A DNA stretch of 51,419 bases from Synergistales bacterium (GTDB taxonomy: Bacteria > Synergistota > Synergistia > Synergistales > Aminobacteriaceae): positions 1-51,419 of the forward strand of contig BNVH01000010.1 in assembly GCA_025997955.1 (NCBI GenBank), in the 5' to 3' direction. Made by a program: the position numbers and the translations under genes. The notes beneath the pieces were generated by a model. That model ran no database searches. It was not told the origin of the DNA and worked only from the letters and a program-made list of their open reading frames with translations. Shown one piece after another: positions 48,773 through 51,419 of this stretch (the stretch's first letter is position 1; each line of letters begins with the position of its first letter).

Positions 48773-49765
48773 TTATTTTTTGAGTCTTTTGACGGCTAAT
48801 CCAGCGCCGCCAGCGATAGCCAAAGTTATGACGCTGCCCACAATCCCGGCCGCTGACGTCTCAAGTGGCGCGCCTTCGCTATCCTTAAAGGCGTAGTCCG
48901 GCATAAACGCGGTCCGCTCTACGACGCCACCCATAGTTTTGTAGATGGCCCCGTCTCGCTCAATTTCCGCGCCACCCGTCACGCCCTCAATAGACCACTC
49001 CAATCCATCGGGGTAGGCGGAAGCGAAGATAGACAGTCCGCCCCCAGTGAGCGCGGTAAAAATCAAAAGCGGCGCTATGACCTTTTTCATAGAAAGAGAA
49101 GACGCGAGTTTTGTCTCGAACGCGACGCTTGACAGCAAATCGGGACGAGCGCTTTGTATGAAGTTCAGCACAGACGCCGTGACAATTCCCTCCACAATGC
49201 CAATAGCCAAGTGTATGGGCTGCATCAGAATGAGAAACGACTCAAACGGCAGCTCCGCGACACCCGACAAAAACGTCTCAACCACAACGCCGAACGCGCC
49301 TATCTGCAACCCTATCGCAGACGAGGCGAGAGACGCCACAAGAATATTTCGCCTCGTCAAGCCTTTTTTGACAATAGGTTGATAGACGAACTTGTAGGAC
49401 AAAAGGCAGGCGCAAATTCCCATATTGAACACGTTACACCCATAAGCCAAGAGCCCTCCGTCCGCGAAGAAAAGACACTGAACCAACAAAACGGAAGCAA
49501 GGACAATGAGCGCTGGAAAAGGCCCCAAAAGCGCGGCCAGCAAAATGCCGCCGCCGATATGTCCGCTTGACCCCGTCCCCGGAATCGTGAAGTTGATCAT
49601 CTGCGCGGCAAAGACAAACGCCCCCATGACGCCCATCATGGGGATCTTTTTTTCGTCCAAGCTATCTTTGGAAATTTTTTTGACGGCGTAGGCGACAGTC
49701 GCGACGCTGACGACGGTCATCGCGCCGCCGACGGCGGGGGAGAGCAAAGCGTCGGCCATGTGCAT
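48773..49765 (-). CDS. cbiM: Cobalt/nickel ECF substrate-binding component with fused NikN-like domain
   Basis: 330 aa. N-terminal MHMADALLSPAVGG holds the metal-coordinating Met-His of CbiM/NikM; GHIGGGILLAALLGP and GCNVFNMGICA follow. After seven helices comes a PDGLEWS domain (about residue 255), a periplasmic loop and a final helix, the N-type (CbiN/NikN) partner fused to the end. Fused forms are common in NikMN-type nickel systems, so nickel is as likely as cobalt. Confidence 0.88.
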   Translation of the reverse strand: MHMADALLSPAVGGAMTVVSVATVAYAVKKISKDSLDEKKIPMMGVMGAFVFAAQMINFTIPGTGSSGHIGGGILLAALLGPFPALIVLASVLLVQCLFFADGGLLAYGCNVFNMGICACLLSYKFVYQPIVKKGLTRRNILVASLASSAIGLQIGAFGVVVETFLSGVAELPFESFLILMQPIHLAIGIVEGIVTASVLNFIQSARPDLLSSVAFETKLASSLSMKKVIAPLLIFTALTGGGLSIFASAYPDGLEWSIEGVTGGAEIERDGAIYKTMGGVVERTAFMPDYAFKDSEGAPLETSAAGIVGSVITLAIAGGAGLAVKRLKK

Positions 49766-49842
49766 AATAATCCCTCCAAATGTAAAGTTCGTAAATTCAT
49801 AAAATTTTCAGCAAACTTTTATATAAGTAAGTACGCGGATAT

Positions 49843-49872
49843 AATAGCACACAACATTAAAATTGTGCTATT
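49843..49872. promoter_or_regulatory. Inverted repeat upstream of cbiM, candidate metal-responsive operator
   Basis: AATAGCACA (49843-49851), 12 bases, TGTGCTATT (49864-49872): a perfect 9-bp dyad about 80-110 bp before the cbiM start, next to AT-rich promoter-like sequence. It does not match the E. coli NikR site (GTATGA-N16-TCATAC). Confidence 0.45.
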
Positions 49873-49886
49873 GAATTTATAGAAAA

Positions 49887-50088
49887 GAGTACACGGAGAT
49901 AGCCCGCGCTTTGACGGAGGAACTCGGCCTGTCCTTGGACGCGGTCGAGCTCGAAAGATTGGCTATGCGCTGGGAAGGTCGGGAAGGGCAACTTCACCGG
50001 CAGAACCGCCCGGCAGTTCGCGAGGAAAACCCCCTCGGCTATTTTTGCGGCGTTATTCCCTGACGTCGTCGCAAAAATTAGTCATTAA
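49887..50088 (+). pseudogene. Frameshifted C-terminal relic of an AAA ATPase (DUF815-like)
   Basis: One frame reads LTEELGLSLDAVELERLAMR and W, then a shift near 49981-49990 leads into GNFTGRTARQFARKTPSAIF and a stop at 50088. RW...GRTARQF is how DUF815-type ATPases end. The ATPase core is absent. Its last 36 bp overlap the 3' end of the convergent asparaginase gene. Confidence 0.45.
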
Positions 50089-51081
50089 CATCTCCTCTAA
50101 GTTTTTGCCCTTGAATTTTTTGCCCTTGAAAAGCGGGAGAAGCAGCATCAGCTTGACCATCAAAGCCTCTCGCGTCATATCTCGCGCGGACATGGCGCCT
50201 AAATCCATAGCCTTGCGTCCGACCTCATAGAGAGCCGGGTCAGTACCCCCAAAGGGCGACTGAGTTCTCAGGATAAACGGAATACCGAGCTTCACTCCGC
50301 GCTCTATGGACGGCAGGAGACTGTCCCCCAAAAACGGCACGCCGCCCGAGCCGTAAGCCTCTAAGACGACGGCTCGCGGTGAGGTGTCGACTATCGCGTC
50401 AAGCGCGCTTGACCTCATGCCGGGGAATATAGGGACGAGCGCGATGTTCGTCTCGAAAACCGGTTTTTTTGGCCAAGGGAGAGCATCGGCAAATTTAGGA
50501 ACCTGCGACGAAAGCCAAGCGACTTTATACATCCCCTTGTCTTTTATATCCCCAAGGAGCGGATAATCAACCGTGGCGAAGGCGTCCTTTTTGTGCGTGT
50601 CGAGCTTCATGGCCTTGGGGCCGTGTATGAGCTTTCCGGCAAACGCCACGCTCACCCCCCCTCGCTTATACATAGCGAGCTGCAGCGCGAACATGAGCGC
50701 GGCGCTTACGTTGTCGTCGGCGTCGCTCCCGTGCCCGCCTGCCGAGATCATCGAGCCGCTCAGGACGACCGGCGCGGCGTCGCCCAAAAGAAAAGACAGC
50801 GCGGCCGCCGTCCAAGCTAGCGTATCAGTGCCGTGCAGTATGACAAAGCCGTTGAATTTACCTATCCTCTTACGCACGTTTTGCGCGCAGGTCATCCAGT
50901 CGGCGGGGTTCATGTTAGAGCTGTCCTTAGAGAAGAGGTCGCGCACCTCTATCTCGTGCCCGAAATCGGACAGCGACGGGCAGAGTTTGAGCAGCGCGTC
51001 GCCTGCTATCGAAGGGATAAAGCCATTGTCCGACGGTACGGAAGCTATAGTTCCGCCTGTGGTCAAAACTAAAAATTTCAT
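50053..51081 (-). CDS. ansA: L-asparaginase type I (cytosolic)
   Basis: 342 aa. Catalytic threonines are in LTTGGTIASVPSDNG (Thr near 10) and HGTDTLAWTA (HGTDT, Thr near 86), with the partner Lys in GKLIHGPKAMKLDT. There is no signal peptide, so it acts in the cytosol, converting Asn to Asp and ammonia, which suits amino-acid catabolism. The C terminus is lysine-rich. No operon partner is visible. Confidence 0.93.
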   Translation of the reverse strand: MKFLVLTTGGTIASVPSDNGFIPSIAGDALLKLCPSLSDFGHEIEVRDLFSKDSSNMNPADWMTCAQNVRKRIGKFNGFVILHGTDTLAWTAAALSFLLGDAAPVVLSGSMISAGGHGSDADDNVSAALMFALQLAMYKRGGVSVAFAGKLIHGPKAMKLDTHKKDAFATVDYPLLGDIKDKGMYKVAWLSSQVPKFADALPWPKKPVFETNIALVPIFPGMRSSALDAIVDTSPRAVVLEAYGSGGVPFLGDSLLPSIERGVKLGIPFILRTQSPFGGTDPALYEVGRKAMDLGAMSARDMTREALMVKLMLLLPLFKGKKFKGKNLEEMLMTNFCDDVRE

Positions 51082-51130
51082 AAATGAAAACCCCTTTTTG
51101 CAATATACTTCTTAAGAGTTCAAAGTTCGA

Positions 51131-51419
51131 ATGTATCAAGCTGCTGTTGATCGCTTGAAATCGTCGTTTGATTCCATTTTAGAACGAATTATTTGCACAA
51201 TGCCCAAATCAGTATTTTTCAGAAACTGCACAAAAAATTCTCTGCGTAAAAATCCGGCTATAGTTGTTTCTGCAGGTATCGTTTTGGATATTGTTCTCAA
51301 CCACGAAAAACTGTTTTCCCTCAATTCCGACGAGAACTTTAACGCTAAAATCTGCAACATGCCTGTCGCTATCAAGCACATCATTACATATCTCTCTATT
51401 GCCGAAAAAGCTTCTCGAA
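51131..51419 (+). CDS. Partial unknown ORF running off the window
   Basis: From ATG 51131 the frame stays open for 96 codons to the window end (MYQAAVDRLKSSFDSILERI, then IVVSAGIVLDIVLNHEKLF). The ribosome site is weak. The opposite strand also has an 82-codon ORF (51136-51384), but the plus frame looks more protein-like. No family recognised. Confidence 0.4.
   Translation, partial: MYQAAVDRLKSSFDSILERIICTMPKSVFFRNCTKNSLRKNPAIVVSAGIVLDIVLNHEKLFSLNSDENFNAKICNMPVAIKHIITYLSIAEKASR

Noticed and set aside
49843..49872. NikR box or cobalamin riboswitch upstream of cbiM
   Set aside because: The dyad differs from GTATGA-N16-TCATAC, and none of the conserved B12-box strings is present.

Overview
The window reads as chromosomal DNA from a strictly anaerobic, amino-acid-fermenting bacterium. 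The gene mix suggests Synergistota: a 4-hydroxybutyryl-CoA dehydratase with its CoA-transferase, a selenocysteine pathway, FAD-dependent ThyX, HrcA/CIRCE-controlled groE, a branched-chain amino-acid ABC transporter and ECF Co/Ni uptake. The phylum call is inference from gene content and protein style, not from a search.

Layout. 1-3.7 kb: the end of a transposon tnpB, then abfD, a NifU-domain protein and a 4-hydroxybutyrate CoA-transferase. 3.8-7.1 kb: rpsO, rpmE, thyX, prfA and prmC. 7.1-14.8 kb, minus strand: selA, livHMGF, fchA, acpS and selD. The selD gene itself contains an in-frame UGA (Sec21) followed by a SECIS-like hairpin. 14.8-16 kb is a graveyard: a radical-SAM fragment, a fic gene cut at its catalytic motif by an IS200/IS605-type relic, then the CIRCE-controlled groES-groEL operon.

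18.1-35.6 kb is an accessory, defence-like island. First comes a plus-strand trio: DUF262 protein, AAA/ABC ATPase and an unknown protein. Facing it is a nine-gene minus-strand operon led by a WYL-domain regulator. It encodes a 59-aa protein, an LRAT-fold protein, a small GTPase, a membrane protein with (H/Y)SD tandem repeats, a dynamin-like GTPase, a SPASM radical-SAM enzyme, a B12-type radical-SAM enzyme and a second dynamin-like GTPase. A further minus-strand cassette lies beyond it (small protein, two glycine-rich membrane proteins, DUF697 protein). A perfect 501-bp direct repeat (31124-31624 and 35583-36083), carrying the 5' ends of both the WYL gene and lepB, brackets this cassette. A remnant of the WYL 3' end lies at 34993-35037, just before it. 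The simplest reading is two alternative cargo operons, each behind a copy of the same WYL regulator and anchored at lepB, brought together by homologous recombination.

35.8-40.2 kb returns to housekeeping genes: lepB, rbgA, rnhB and typA. 40.3-45.2 kb holds small accessory modules: DUF3791/DUF3990, three glycosyltransferases, a broken hicB and a PIN toxin-antitoxin pair. 45.3-51.4 kb holds metNI, the Co/Ni ECF transporter cbiMQO, a frameshifted ATPase relic and a type I asparaginase. No tRNA, rRNA or CRISPR array was recognised.
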